DNA of 64,000 nt from Solidesulfovibrio sp. (lineage in GTDB: Bacteria; Desulfobacterota; Desulfovibrionia; Desulfovibrionales; Desulfovibrionaceae): NCBI RefSeq assembly GCF_038562415.1, contig NZ_JBCFBA010000006.1, forward strand, positions 1-64,000. The letters are read 5' to 3'. The notes beneath the pieces were generated by a model. That model was given only the letters and a program-made list of their open reading frames with translations. It did no database searches and was not told the DNA's origin. A program made the translations under genes and the position numbers. Of the stretch, positions 53,290 through 61,891 are shown piece after piece (position 1 is the first letter of the stretch; each line of letters opens with the position of its first letter).

Positions 53290-54249
53290 TCAGCGCCAGG
53301 CCTTGTTCTTGGCCGAATAGCTGAAGATTTCGCGGATCGCCTCGTCCTTGGAGGTGAACGGCCCGGCCAAGGCGGCCTGCTTGGTCGGAGCGAGGCAGGT
53401 GTAAACGCGCTGCATGTAGGTGATGTGGCCGACGTAGGGGGTGTGGTCGTACTCCACCCGCTTGACCTCGGCGCCCAGGGAATCGCGGATGATGACCCGG
53501 TAGGTGGCTTCCCACTGGCTGCCGACCTGCTTGATCTTCTTGCTGTTCACGGTGCCCACGCCCAGCCGGTCGAGTTCATCCACCCACTTTCTGGCGTAGG
53601 TCAGGAATTCGTCACGGATGTTTTGCGGCACATCGGTGGTGTTGCCGATAACGCCGGTCTTGCCGAAAGAGGCCCGCATCTTCTCGTCCACTTCGATAGT
53701 CGGGCTGGCCACGGGCTCGGGTTCGAACTTGCCCTTCTTGCCCTTCTTGCCCTTGACCGGGGTGGAATCGTCGACGCCGGGATCGAGGGCCTCGCCTTTC
53801 TTGGCGGCCTTGCGGGCCGTGGCATCGGCCTTTTCCTCCACGGGCGCGGCGGCGACGGCTTTCGGCTCGGGCGTGGCCTTGGCGCCGGCGGGCACGGCCT
53901 TGGCGGCGGTGGCCGCGCCCGGGGCGGCCGCAGCGGCCGGGGCGACGGCCTTGGCATCGGGCACGGGAGCGGATTTGCCGGGAATCTTGACGGTCTGGCC
54001 GGCCTTGAGCTTCTTGGCGTCGGCCAGGCCGTTGGCCTCCATCAGTTCCTTGGCGGAGATGGAAAATTTCTTGGCGATGACCGCCACGGAATCGCCCTTC
54101 TGGATCTTGTATTCCAGCGGCTTGGGCTGTTCGACGTGCAGTTTCGGCGCCGGTCCGTCAACGGGAAAGACGTTGAGGCCCGCCCAGGCGGAAGCCGGGG
54201 TGGCGAGCAGCAGGAGGGCGAACGCGACGAGGGTTTTAGCGCTTGGCAT
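53290..54249 (-). CDS. LysM-domain secreted protein
   Basis: A 319-residue exported protein with a signal peptide (SAKTLVAFALLLLATPASAWA), an N-terminal LysM domain (YKIQKGDSVAVIAKKFS, about 45-90), an Ala/Pro/Lys-rich linker (95-180) and a C-terminal domain of about 130 residues of unknown family (WEATYRVIIRDSLGAEVKRV). It should bind peptidoglycan. The ATG at 54249 is preferred; a TTG 24 bases upstream is possible. It lies downstream of the VWA-OmpA gene, separated by a strong terminator. Confidence 0.8.
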   Translation of the reverse strand: MPSAKTLVAFALLLLATPASAWAGLNVFPVDGPAPKLHVEQPKPLEYKIQKGDSVAVIAKKFSISAKELMEANGLADAKKLKAGQTVKIPGKSAPVPDAKAVAPAAAAAPGAATAAKAVPAGAKATPEPKAVAAAPVEEKADATARKAAKKGEALDPGVDDSTPVKGKKGKKGKFEPEPVASPTIEVDEKMRASFGKTGVIGNTTDVPQNIRDEFLTYARKWVDELDRLGVGTVNSKKIKQVGSQWEATYRVIIRDSLGAEVKRVEYDHTPYVGHITYMQRVYTCLAPTKQAALAGPFTSKDEAIREIFSYSAKNKAWR

Positions 54250-54273
54250 CAGGGCACTCCGTGCAAAAGACAA

Positions 54274-54301
54274 GGCCAGACGCCCCGAAGGGCGTCTGGC
54301 C
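54274..54301 (-). terminator. Terminator with UUCG tetraloop
   Basis: The minus strand folds into a perfect 12-base-pair stem (arms 54274-54285 and 54290-54301) with a TTCG loop, the very stable C(UUCG)G type, followed by TTGTCTTTT. It follows the VWA-OmpA gene stop and precedes the LysM gene. Confidence 0.85.
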
Positions 54302-54324
54302 AGGGAGACGGCGAACCGTCCCGC

Positions 54325-55362
54325 TTACATGCTCTTGAACTTGATCACGCACCGGCGGTTCAGGGCGCGGCCCTGAGCGGTCTTGTTGGTGGCGACCGGA
54401 TCGGACTTGCCGAAGCTGATGGTCTCGATGCGGTTGGCGTCGATGCCCTTCTTCACGAAGAAGGCCTTGACGGAGTCGGCGCGGCGCTGGCCGAGCTTCA
54501 TGTTGTACTGCTCGGAACCGATGCCGTCGGTGTGCCCTTCGAGGATCACCTTCATGCCGGTCTTGGACTTGATGATGGCGGTGCCTTCCTCAAGGACGGG
54601 CACGAATTCCGGCTTGATGTTGTACTTGTCGAAGTCGAAGTAGATGCTGCGGAAGACGACGATTTCGTCTTCGATCCACTCGTACAGGGCGCACTCGAGG
54701 AACTTCTCGCGGGCGGCCTCGTTGCGGAGCAGCTCTTCGCCGAGCTCGATGCAGTTGCACTTGCCCAGGGCGGCGATGGCCTTAAGCACCTGCTGGCCAT
54801 GCTTGCTGTCGGACAGGTCGACGATGTAGAAGCACAGGTTGTCGCCGTACTTGGCCTTCAGGGACTGGGCCACGGCCACGGGGTCGACGCCGCAGTTGGA
54901 GTCACCGTCGGAGAAGATGAACACGCCGGTCTTGCCGGACAGGGTGGACAAGGGCAGCTTGTCCAGGTCTTCCAGGCCCTTGCCCATGGGGGTCATGCGG
55001 CCGTAGACGCTGTAGTCCGTCTGGATCTTTTCGATGGCGGCAGCCATGGTGGCCTGGCTGTACGGAGCCATCGCGGCGTACTCCTTGTACGGGGCGAAGG
55101 TGTACAGGCCGGCCTTGTAGCCGAGCTCGGGGGTCATCTTGTTGAGTTCACGGGCCAGGGATTTGGCCATCATGATCTTGGACACGCCGCCGAACTGCAC
55201 ATAGCGCTGTCCCTTGTAGGAGAAGGCCATGGAGCTCGAATGGTCGATAAAATAGATGAAGTTATCGACCTTCGGCACCTGCTTCTTCGCCATGGCCGGG
55301 CCGCTGAAGCCCAGCAGCAGGGCGACCAGGGCCACCAGCAACACTTGAAGTTTCTTGTTCAT
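54325..55362 (-). CDS. VWA-OmpA envelope protein
   Basis: A 345-residue exported protein. There is a signal peptide (VLLVALVALLLGFSGPAMA), a von Willebrand A domain with MIDAS D40-S42-S44 (DHSSSM, about 33-215), and a C-terminal OmpA peptidoglycan-binding domain (EGHTDGIGSEQYNMK, about 250-345). It links an outer or periplasmic adhesion-type domain to the cell wall. GAGGGAG precedes the ATG at 55362. Codon use is strongly biased (AAG, GTC, CTG, GGC), suggesting high expression; a good promoter is seen upstream. Confidence 0.88.
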   Translation of the reverse strand: MNKKLQVLLVALVALLLGFSGPAMAKKQVPKVDNFIYFIDHSSSMAFSYKGQRYVQFGGVSKIMMAKSLARELNKMTPELGYKAGLYTFAPYKEYAAMAPYSQATMAAAIEKIQTDYSVYGRMTPMGKGLEDLDKLPLSTLSGKTGVFIFSDGDSNCGVDPVAVAQSLKAKYGDNLCFYIVDLSDSKHGQQVLKAIAALGKCNCIELGEELLRNEAAREKFLECALYEWIEDEIVVFRSIYFDFDKYNIKPEFVPVLEEGTAIIKSKTGMKVILEGHTDGIGSEQYNMKLGQRRADSVKAFFVKKGIDANRIETISFGKSDPVATNKTAQGRALNRRCVIKFKSM

Positions 55363-55705
55363 AACTCCCTCCTCGGAGCAGTGAATGGAATACACCCTTG
55401 CCAAAAAAGCACCCTCTTTACTCGTCGAACGGCGGCCCGCCCCGGAGGGGATGGCTGCCCACCTCGCAACAAACCCCGGGAATCACTCAGGATTTCAAGG
55501 CTTCTCGCGAGGTCCCTCTGTTCTCCGGCTTAGATATAGTGCCTTTTGCAAGCAAGCGCAAGCGATTGCGCCCCTTTTCCCCTGCCAAGCCGGCCGGGAC
55601 CCGTGGCCGGACACAAGTCCCCTATAGCAAATTTCGCCTAAATGTGTAGAAAAAAATTGGTCGCGCAAAAATGCGCCGCGACACTGACAAATCACAGGAG
55701 CCACG
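55363..55705. other. Divergent promoter region, no gene
   Basis: There is no gene. It holds the promoter of the VWA-OmpA gene at 55533-55561 and the leader of the M16C protease gene, which is AT-rich near 55600-55690. Short inverted sequences occur near 55550-55575 (AAGCGCAAGCGATTGCGC). AGGAG precedes the protease start. Confidence 0.55.
55533..55561 (-). promoter_or_regulatory. Promoter of the VWA-OmpA gene
   Basis: On the minus strand TTGCGC (55556-55561), a 17-base spacer and TATATC (55533-55538) form a good sigma-70 pattern. This leaves a leader of about 160 bases before the ATG at 55362. Confidence 0.5.
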
Positions 55706-58612
55706 ATGTCTCGAAATTCAGGTTTCACGGTCCTTCGCGACGAGGACCTCGCCGAATACGCCGCCAGGGCCATCCTGTGCCGCCACGACAGGACCGGCGC
55801 CCAGGTCCTTTCCCTCGTCCTCGACGACGCCAACAAGGCCTTCGGCATCACCTTCCGCACCCCTCCGGCCAACTCCACCGGCGTGCCCCACATCCTCGAA
55901 CACTCGGTGTTGTGCGGCTCGCGCAAGTACCCCGTCAAGGAACCCTTCGTGGAGCTGCTCAAGGGTTCCCTGCAAACCTTCCTCAACGCCTTCACCTACC
56001 CGGACAAGACCTGCTACCCCGTGGCCTCCACCAACCTCCGGGATTTCCGCAACCTGGTCGACGTCTACCTCGACGCCGTGTTCTTCCCGCGCATCCCCCG
56101 CCACGTTTTCCTCCAGGAAGGCTGGCACTTCGAGATCAACGCCGCCGGGGAACTCCTCCGTTCGGGCGTGGTCTTCAACGAGATGAAGGGCGTCTACTCC
56201 TCGCCCGATTCCGTGCTCGGCGAATTCTCCCAGCGCCTGCTGTTTCCCGACACCACCTACGGCGTAGATTCCGGCGGCGACCCCAAGGTCATCCCGAGCC
56301 TCACCTACGAGGAATTCAAGGCCTTCCACGAAACCTACTACCACCCCTCCAACGCCCGGGCCTTTTTCTCCGGCGACGACGACCACGACGAACGCCTGCG
56401 CCTCCTGGCCGACTATTTCGACCGCTTCGAGGCCCGGCCCGTGGACTCCCACGTCGCCCTGCAACGGCCCTTCGAGGCGCCGGTCGTGCGCGAGATGCCC
56501 TACGCCGCCGCCCCGGGCCAGGCCGAGCGCGGCTTCATCACCTGCAACTGGCTGCTGCCCGACACCCTCGACCAGGACCGGGTGCTGCTCCTCGACGTGC
56601 TCGAACACGTGCTCATCGGCCTGCCCACCTCCCCCCTGCGCAAGGCCCTGGTCGACAGCGGGCTGGGCGAGGACCTGGCCGGCGCGGGCCTGGAAACCGA
56701 GTTGCGCCAGATGTTTTTTTCCGTGGGCCTCAAAGGCATCAAGCCCGACACGGCCCACGACGTGGAGCGCCTCATCCAGGGGACGCTGACCTGGCTGGCC
56801 GATTCGGGGCTGCCCCCCGACGCCGTGGAGGCCGGGCTCAACGCCCTGGAATTCTCGCTGCGGGAAAACAACACCGGCTCCTTCCCGCGCGGCCTGTCGT
56901 TGATGCTGCGCGCGCTCACCACCTGGCTCCACGACGGCGATCCCCTGGCCCCCCTGCGCTTTTCCGGGCCGCTTTCCCGCCTCAAGGCGAAACTGGCCGC
57001 CGGCGAACGTGTCCTGGAGGACGCCATCAGGACCTATTTCCTGGACAACCCCCACCGCGTCAGCCTGACCCTGGTCCCGGACACCGAACTCCAGGCCGGC
57101 ATCCAGGACGAGGAGAAACGCGAACTGGCCGCCGTGGCCGCCGGGCTCGACGAGGCCGGCAGACAGGCCATCGCCGACGAGCAGGAGGAACTGCGCCGCC
57201 TCCAGGAAACCCCGGACACCCCCGAGGCCCTGGCCACCATCCCCTGCCTGACCCTGGCCGACCTGCCCCGCGACGAAACGCCCATCCCCCAGCGGGCCGA
57301 CGACCGCGCCCGGACCGCCTTCTACGCCCATCCCCTGGAAACGGCCGGCATCGTCTACCTGGACCTGGCCTTTCCCCTGGCCGGCGTGCCCGACGCGCTC
57401 CTGCCCCTGGTGCCGCTTTTCGGCAAGGCGCTGCTGGAACTGGGCACCGCGGCCACCGACGCCGTGACGCTCACCCGGCGCATCGCCGCCAAGACCGGCG
57501 GCATCTCCCGCGAGGCCCTGGTGTCCTCGTGTTTCGGCGACGCCCCCGATGCCACGACCGCCCGGCTGGTCATCCGCGGCAAGGCCACCGTCGAAAAAAA
57601 CGCCGAGTTCCTCGACATCCTCCACGAACTGCTCACGTCCACGGACTTCGGCAACAAGACCCGCTTCGCCCAGATGGTCGTGGAAGCCGCCTCGCGCCTG
57701 GAACGCCGGCTGGTCCCGGCCGGCCACGCCACGGCCGGCTCGCGGCTTCGGGCCCGCTACACGCTTGCCGGCAACGTCAACGAGCGCCTGCGTGGCATCT
57801 CGCAGCTCTTTTACCTGCGCGAACTCCTCAAACGCATCGAGGCCGATTACGACGGCGTGCGCCGCGACCTGGAAACCCTGCGCGACGTGGTCCTGACCCG
57901 GGCCGGGGCGGCCGTGGGACTGACCGCCTCGCCCGGCGACCTGGACCGGCTCGAAACCACCGTGGCCGGGCTCCTCGACCGCCTGCCCGACGCCGCGCCC
58001 GAACCGGCCGCCTGGGGACGCATCGACGTGCCCGCCGCCGAGAGCATCGCCATCCCGGCCCAAGTCCACTACGTGGGCCTGGGCTGCGACCTGGCCGCCA
58101 CGGGCTGGGCCTTCGACGGCGCCGACCTGGTGGCCGCCCGCTACCTGCGCATGGCCTACCTCTGGGACCGCGTGCGCGTGCGCGGCGGGGCCTACGGCGC
58201 CTTCTGCGCCCTGGACCGCATCGCCGGCCAGGCCGTGTTCGTCTCCTACCGCGACCCCAATACCCAGGCCACCATCGACGCCTTCCGCGAAGCCGGCCGG
58301 TTCCTCATGGACGCGACCCTGTCCGAGGACGAAATGACCCGGGCCGTCATCGGCGCCATCGGCGACATCGACAGCCACCTGCTCCCCGACGCCAAGGGCC
58401 ACGTGGCCATGGTGCGCCGGCTCATCGGCGACACGGCCGAACGGCGCGCCGCCATGCGCGCCCAGGTGCTCGGCGCGAGCACGAAACGCTTCCGGGAGTT
58501 CGGCGAAGCCCTCGACGCGGCCTCGCGCAGCGCCGCCGTGGTCGTGCTGGGGCCCGAGACCTCGCTGGACGGCCTGGAGGTCGCGGGAATGGTGCGGACG
58601 GAGGTGCTGTAG
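55706..58612 (+). CDS. M16C presequence-protease-like peptidase
   Basis: A 968-residue M16C (pitrilysin-family) metallopeptidase. The inverted zinc motif HILEH has H62, E65 and H66 (TGVPHILEHSVLCGSRKY), the landmark of presequence peptidases, and the third ligand lies in the conserved Glu region about 75 residues later (VFNEMKGVYSSPDSVL). It degrades unfolded peptides in the cytoplasm or periplasm. No signal peptide is seen. AGGAG precedes the ATG. Repeat copy 8 follows the stop. Confidence 0.9.
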   Translation: MSRNSGFTVLRDEDLAEYAARAILCRHDRTGAQVLSLVLDDANKAFGITFRTPPANSTGVPHILEHSVLCGSRKYPVKEPFVELLKGSLQTFLNAFTYPDKTCYPVASTNLRDFRNLVDVYLDAVFFPRIPRHVFLQEGWHFEINAAGELLRSGVVFNEMKGVYSSPDSVLGEFSQRLLFPDTTYGVDSGGDPKVIPSLTYEEFKAFHETYYHPSNARAFFSGDDDHDERLRLLADYFDRFEARPVDSHVALQRPFEAPVVREMPYAAAPGQAERGFITCNWLLPDTLDQDRVLLLDVLEHVLIGLPTSPLRKALVDSGLGEDLAGAGLETELRQMFFSVGLKGIKPDTAHDVERLIQGTLTWLADSGLPPDAVEAGLNALEFSLRENNTGSFPRGLSLMLRALTTWLHDGDPLAPLRFSGPLSRLKAKLAAGERVLEDAIRTYFLDNPHRVSLTLVPDTELQAGIQDEEKRELAAVAAGLDEAGRQAIADEQEELRRLQETPDTPEALATIPCLTLADLPRDETPIPQRADDRARTAFYAHPLETAGIVYLDLAFPLAGVPDALLPLVPLFGKALLELGTAATDAVTLTRRIAAKTGGISREALVSSCFGDAPDATTARLVIRGKATVEKNAEFLDILHELLTSTDFGNKTRFAQMVVEAASRLERRLVPAGHATAGSRLRARYTLAGNVNERLRGISQLFYLRELLKRIEADYDGVRRDLETLRDVVLTRAGAAVGLTASPGDLDRLETTVAGLLDRLPDAAPEPAAWGRIDVPAAESIAIPAQVHYVGLGCDLAATGWAFDGADLVAARYLRMAYLWDRVRVRGGAYGAFCALDRIAGQAVFVSYRDPNTQATIDAFREAGRFLMDATLSEDEMTRAVIGAIGDIDSHLLPDAKGHVAMVRRLIGDTAERRAAMRAQVLGASTKRFREFGEALDAASRSAAVVVLGPETSLDGLEVAGMVRTEVL

Positions 58613-58631
58613 TAGTACTGCAAGCCAAGAC

Positions 58632-58698
58632 GAAGACCGGGGCTCTGCCCCAGACCCCGCCGGGGGGGATCATCCCCCCCGGACCCCCCGGAAGGGGG
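58632..58698 (-). repeat. Intergenic repeat copy 8
   Basis: Hairpin II (CCGGGGCTCTGCCCCAG) comes first, then a hairpin I variant, GGGGGGATCATCCCCCC, which lacks the outer C-G pair on both sides and so keeps pairing. It follows the protease stop by 20 bases in the orientation of a 3' element. Confidence 0.7.
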
Positions 58699-58746
58699 CG
58701 TGCGGGACTGCGGTCGGTTACGGCGTGCGGCGTGACGTCGAGCCCT

Positions 58747-58819
58747 GTGGTCGCGGAAAGGGGCCTGCCGACACTGGCCGCAAAGCCGGCCAGCACGGCA
58801 GGCCCCTTTCCGCGACCAC
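58747..58819. repeat. 24-bp perfect inverted repeat
   Basis: The left arm is 58747-58770 and the right arm 58796-58819, fully complementary over 24 bases (the left arm starts GTGGTCGCGGAAAGG). Between them lies a second stem, CTGGCCG/CGGCCAG. Such a long perfect stem is rare outside transposon ends or strong structural RNA. It may end a transcript in both directions. Confidence 0.75.
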
Positions 58820-58979
58820 GAGCGCCAGCGGCGAAGCGCCGCATTTCAAGAAAAGGCTTTCAAAGCAAAAAATCCAAGAACTCGGCCCGAAGGGCCGATG
58901 GCTCGCGAAGCCGCCATTGCGGCCTCGCCTGCGGACTGCCGCCCGCCGACCACGCCTCCACCCGGCTACGCCAACGACG

Positions 58980-59024
58980 AGGGGGTCCGGGGGGCATCAT
59001 GCCCCCCGGCCGCCGGAGGCATCT
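58980..59024 (+). repeat. Intergenic repeat copy 9
   Basis: Hairpin I (GGGGGGCATCATGCCCCCC) is followed by the tail GGCCGCCGGAGGCATCTT. It is placed before the stop of the OlsF-like gene on the minus strand. Bases 58921-58964 just upstream match bases 46-91 of the window, so the two copies share a longer module. Confidence 0.75.
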
Positions 59025-59084
59025 TCACCTCACCGCGCCAGCGCCACGACGCCCCATGCCGCCCGCCACCCACCGGCACCCCGC

Positions 59085-60947
59085 CTAGGCGCAAACCTCT
59101 GTCACTTCGCCTGCGCCATCGTCGCCCTTCCCGGCATGGTAGGCCGTAAACGCGGCCAGACCGTCCTTGCCCATGTAGCGTTCGAGCTGGCGGCAGTCGG
59201 CTTGCAGCAGGTCCACGACGATGAGCCCGTCGAGGCAGTCGGCGAAGCCCTTGTCCACGTTGAAGGCCAGCACCTTGCCGCCGAGCTTGAGGTATTGGCG
59301 CAACAGCACCGGGATGCCCTTGCGGTCGGCTTCGATGTCGTCGATGAGCGCCAGCAGGTCGTCGAGGTCGTCGACCAGGGTCTTGGCCGCCCGGGCCAGC
59401 CAGCCTTGGCCGCGAAGGGGTGTCTTGGGCCGCACCAGACGGGCCAGGTTGGGGTTGGTGACGTTGTCCGCGAAGTAGCTGGCCATAAGCCGCCGGGAAG
59501 CGTGCTTGTAGTCGTTGGTGATGCTCACCGGGCCGAAAAGGACGCGGTAGCGCGGTTCGCGCACGACCATTTGGGCCAGGCCCTTCCACAGAAGCAGCAG
59601 CGGCGCGTAGCTTTTCTGGTATTCCGGCCGCACGAAGGAGCGGCCCATTTCCAGCGCCGGGCTGATGCGGCTAAAGAAGGCTGCCTTGAGCACGAACAGC
59701 GTGCTGGTGTAGAGCCCTTGCGGCCCCTTGGCCGCCAGCAGCTCGTCGGTGCGGCCCACGCGGTAGGCGCCGGCGATTTCGCGTTTTTCGATGTTCCACA
59801 AAAACAGGTGGCGGTAGAAGGGGTCGAAACCGTCGAGGTCGCAGGACTTGCCCGTGCCCTCGCCCACGCGGCGGAAGGTCAGTTCGCGCAGCCGGCCGAT
59901 TTCGCGCAGGGCCAGGGGAATCCGGGCGGCCTTGGCCTCGATGACGGCGAATTCGCCGCTTTGGTGCAGCACGGCCCCGGGCGGCAACGCGGCGATCTCG
60001 TCGGCCAGGAGCCTGGGGGAGGCCGGCGCGATGAGCGCCTCCTGCCGGCGGACCCCTTTTTGGGGAAAAAGCGGCGGCCGGCGGCGCGGCCGGTCGGGCC
60101 GGTCGCGCAGCAGTTCCGTGCGCAGGCGCAGGTAGCGGGTGATGCAGGTGTCCGCCTCGGCCTCGCAGGCCGAGACCCGGGCCAGCCGCCTGGGCGTGAT
60201 GGGGTTGCCCACCCGGGCTTCCACGGTGGCGCCGGCCTTGTTGGCGAATTCCCGGGGCAGCATGGCCGTTCGCAGCAGCGGGTGGACCAGGCCCAGAACC
60301 TGGAACAGGGCGCTGTTGCGGCCCTTGAAGTGGACGGGCACCACGGTGGCCTCGGTTTTGCGGGCAAGCCTGGCCACGGTGGTGCTCCAGGCCGGGTCGG
60401 CCACGGCCGGCCGACCGTTTTGCCAGCGCGGATGGGCCACGGCCCCGGCCGGGAAGACGCCGAGCAGGCCGCCCGCGCGCAGCACGCGCAAGCTCTCCTT
60501 GAGCGGCCTGACATTGCCTCCCGTGGCCGCCAGGCCGCCGAAGGGATCGACGAACACGAACAGCTCGCGGAGCTCCGGAATGCGCGAGAGCAGGAAATTG
60601 GCCATGATCCGGGCGTCCGGCCGCACGGCCAGGAGCATCTTGGCCAAAACGAGCCCTTCGAGGCCGCCGAAGGGGTGGTTGGCCACCACCAGCACGGGGC
60701 CGGTTTTGGGAATGCGTTCCAGTTCCTCGGCCGCCACGCGGACCCGCACGTCCATGGCCTCGAGCACGGCCTCGACGAAGGCGCCGCCGGCCAGGTCCCG
60801 GGGCAGGGATCGGTAGAGGTCCACGATGGGGCGCAGCGACAACAGCCGCGCCAGGAACGGTTCGGCCACGGCCACGGCCTGGCGGGCGAGCGTGCCGCCA
60901 AAGGGCGGTTTGAGGGCAAACACACGGGAGCGGTCGACGGATTCCAT
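59085..60947 (-). CDS. OlsF-like acyltransferase fusion
   Basis: A 620-residue protein with two parts. Residues 1-270 are a PlsC-type acyltransferase (motif NHPFGGLEG at 90-98, FVDPFGG and VFPAGAVAHPR). Residues about 330-600 are a GNAT-like N-acyltransferase of the OlsB/hemolysin group (AGAYRVGRTDELL, EMGRSFVRPEYQ, LFGPVSITNDY). This order is that of bifunctional OlsF enzymes that make ornithine lipids, a phosphorus-free membrane lipid. Usually the first motif reads HPFGGxDG; here Glu replaces Asp. The ATG at 60947 has GAGGTG upstream. A palindrome 50 bases upstream may be its operator. Confidence 0.72.
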   Translation of the reverse strand: MESVDRSRVFALKPPFGGTLARQAVAVAEPFLARLLSLRPIVDLYRSLPRDLAGGAFVEAVLEAMDVRVRVAAEELERIPKTGPVLVVANHPFGGLEGLVLAKMLLAVRPDARIMANFLLSRIPELRELFVFVDPFGGLAATGGNVRPLKESLRVLRAGGLLGVFPAGAVAHPRWQNGRPAVADPAWSTTVARLARKTEATVVPVHFKGRNSALFQVLGLVHPLLRTAMLPREFANKAGATVEARVGNPITPRRLARVSACEAEADTCITRYLRLRTELLRDRPDRPRRRPPLFPQKGVRRQEALIAPASPRLLADEIAALPPGAVLHQSGEFAVIEAKAARIPLALREIGRLRELTFRRVGEGTGKSCDLDGFDPFYRHLFLWNIEKREIAGAYRVGRTDELLAAKGPQGLYTSTLFVLKAAFFSRISPALEMGRSFVRPEYQKSYAPLLLLWKGLAQMVVREPRYRVLFGPVSITNDYKHASRRLMASYFADNVTNPNLARLVRPKTPLRGQGWLARAAKTLVDDLDDLLALIDDIEADRKGIPVLLRQYLKLGGKVLAFNVDKGFADCLDGLIVVDLLQADCRQLERYMGKDGLAAFTAYHAGKGDDGAGEVTEVCA

Positions 60948-60996
60948 GGCATCACCTCGGGGGACGGCGTCTCGGCCCGATGGAACCCCTTCCACC

Positions 60997-61011
60997 GAAC
61001 CTGTCAGGTTC
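60997..61011. promoter_or_regulatory. Palindrome upstream of the OlsF-like gene
   Basis: GAACCTG T CAGGTTC is a perfect 7-1-7 palindrome 50 bases before the OlsF-like start codon. It has the size of an operator for a dimeric regulator. It is not a standard LexA box, since the spacing between the GAAC and GTTC parts is too long. Confidence 0.5.
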
Positions 61012-61149
61012 TAGCCAGCCCCGGTTACGACTCCATGGACGTTGCGCGGCGCTGGCAGACAATTGCGCGCGCGTCCGTCACGCGGCGGACGGATTTGTAA
61101 CATCCCGTCCCCTACCTCTTCGGCGCGCGCCGGGCAACACCCCGCCGCC

Positions 61150-61179
61150 TTGACACCGGCCCCGGGGCGCTCCTAGGCT
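61150..61179 (+). promoter_or_regulatory. Promoter of the MerR-family gene
   Basis: A perfect -35 box TTGACA (61150-61155), an 18-base spacer and TAGGCT (61174-61179) lie about 70 bases before the GTG start. The -10 box is weak. Confidence 0.5.
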
Positions 61180-61247
61180 GACCCGGCTCCGCGTCCGGCC
61201 GACCGGCGCGCGGGGCTGACCGCCCATCCGCCCGAGGGAGATGTTTC

Positions 61248-61829
61248 GTGGCCGAAACCCGCCTGTATTCCGTGGCCGCCCTGGCCAAACTGCTGGATGT
61301 CCCGGAATCCACCCTGCATTATTGGAAAAATCGCTTCGACGACGTGCTGCCGAGCGTCGGGGCCGGGCGGGGCAAGCGATTTCGGGCCGAGGCCGTGGAT
61401 ATTTTCCGGACCATCGGCCGGCTGCTCGGCCAGGGCTTTTCCGCGGCCGACGTGCGCACCGAACTGGCCCGCAGCCTTCCCATCAACGTCTCCCCGCAGG
61501 CGGTCCGGGCGGTCGAGGCCGCCCCGGCGGCCATGCCGGCCGGCGACGCGGCCCTGGCCATGGCCGCCCATATCGGCTCCGAGATCGCCCGCTCCCTGGT
61601 CACGCATTTGCACCAGCACCTGACGCCGCCGCCCGCCGCCGTGCCCGGCGCCGCGGCCGAGGCCCTCAAGGCGGAACTGGCCGCCGTGCGCGCCGAGAAT
61701 ACCGCCATGACCGAAAAACTGCGGCTTCTGGAAGCGGAACTGGTGCGGCTGCGCAAGGACCGGCGGGAGCTGGAAAACTATCTCGTGGACAAGATCAACG
61801 CCCTGCGCCGCGACGATCCGGCGACCTAG
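61248..61829 (+). CDS. MerR-family transcription regulator
   Basis: A 193-residue protein with an N-terminal MerR helix-turn-helix (LYSVAALAKLLDVPESTLHYW, about 5-70) and a C-terminal coiled coil (about 140-185, AENTAMTEKLRLLEAELVRL). There is no metal-binding cysteine, so it senses something other than metals or acts as an architectural regulator. The start is the GTG at 61248, with GAGGGAG eight bases upstream. It is divergent from the OlsF-like gene, which it may control, and is followed by the TetR gene. Confidence 0.8.
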   Translation: MAETRLYSVAALAKLLDVPESTLHYWKNRFDDVLPSVGAGRGKRFRAEAVDIFRTIGRLLGQGFSAADVRTELARSLPINVSPQAVRAVEAAPAAMPAGDAALAMAAHIGSEIARSLVTHLHQHLTPPPAAVPGAAAEALKAELAAVRAENTAMTEKLRLLEAELVRLRKDRRELENYLVDKINALRRDDPAT

Positions 61830-61865
61830 GCGCCTCCCAGCGTGCGATCGTTTTTCTTGATAGGC

Positions 61866-61881
61866 TAGACCGACCGGTCTA
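61866..61881. promoter_or_regulatory. Operator before the TetR-family gene
   Basis: TAGACCGACCGGTCTA is a palindrome with arms TAGACCG and CGGTCTA around AC. It closely resembles the NemR-type box of TetR regulators. It lies ten bases before the ATG and is well placed for autorepression. A TTGATA at 61857-61862 may be the -35 box that it overlaps. Confidence 0.7.
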
Positions 61882-61891
61882 TTCGGCAGGC

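Larger units (their letters stand above)
58613..59084. other. Structured intergenic region, no gene
   Basis: There is no gene. The convergent genes are separated by 472 bases that carry repeat copy 8, a perfect 24-base-pair inverted repeat (58747-58819), a stretch of short hairpins (GCGGCGAAGCGCCGC, CGGCCCGAAGGGCCG), and repeat copy 9 with an extension that matches the left edge of the window. It may encode a structured RNA or be a remnant of repeated element insertion. Confidence 0.6.
60948..61247. other. Divergent regulatory region, no gene
   Basis: There is no gene. It contains the palindrome GAACCTGTCAGGTTC at 60997-61011 upstream of the OlsF-like gene and a sigma-70-like promoter at 61150-61179 upstream of the MerR-family gene. 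The rest is GC-rich with no other clear signal. Confidence 0.55.

Noticed and set aside
53116-55533. A plus-strand frame opposite the LysM and VWA-OmpA genes
   Set aside because: It runs antisense through two genes with signal peptides and terminators, and its sequence is histidine/glycine-rich shadow translation.
60997-61011. A LexA (SOS) box in the palindrome
   Set aside because: The distance between GAAC and GTTC is seven bases, not the four of the Gram-positive box, and the flanks do not fit the CTGT-type box.
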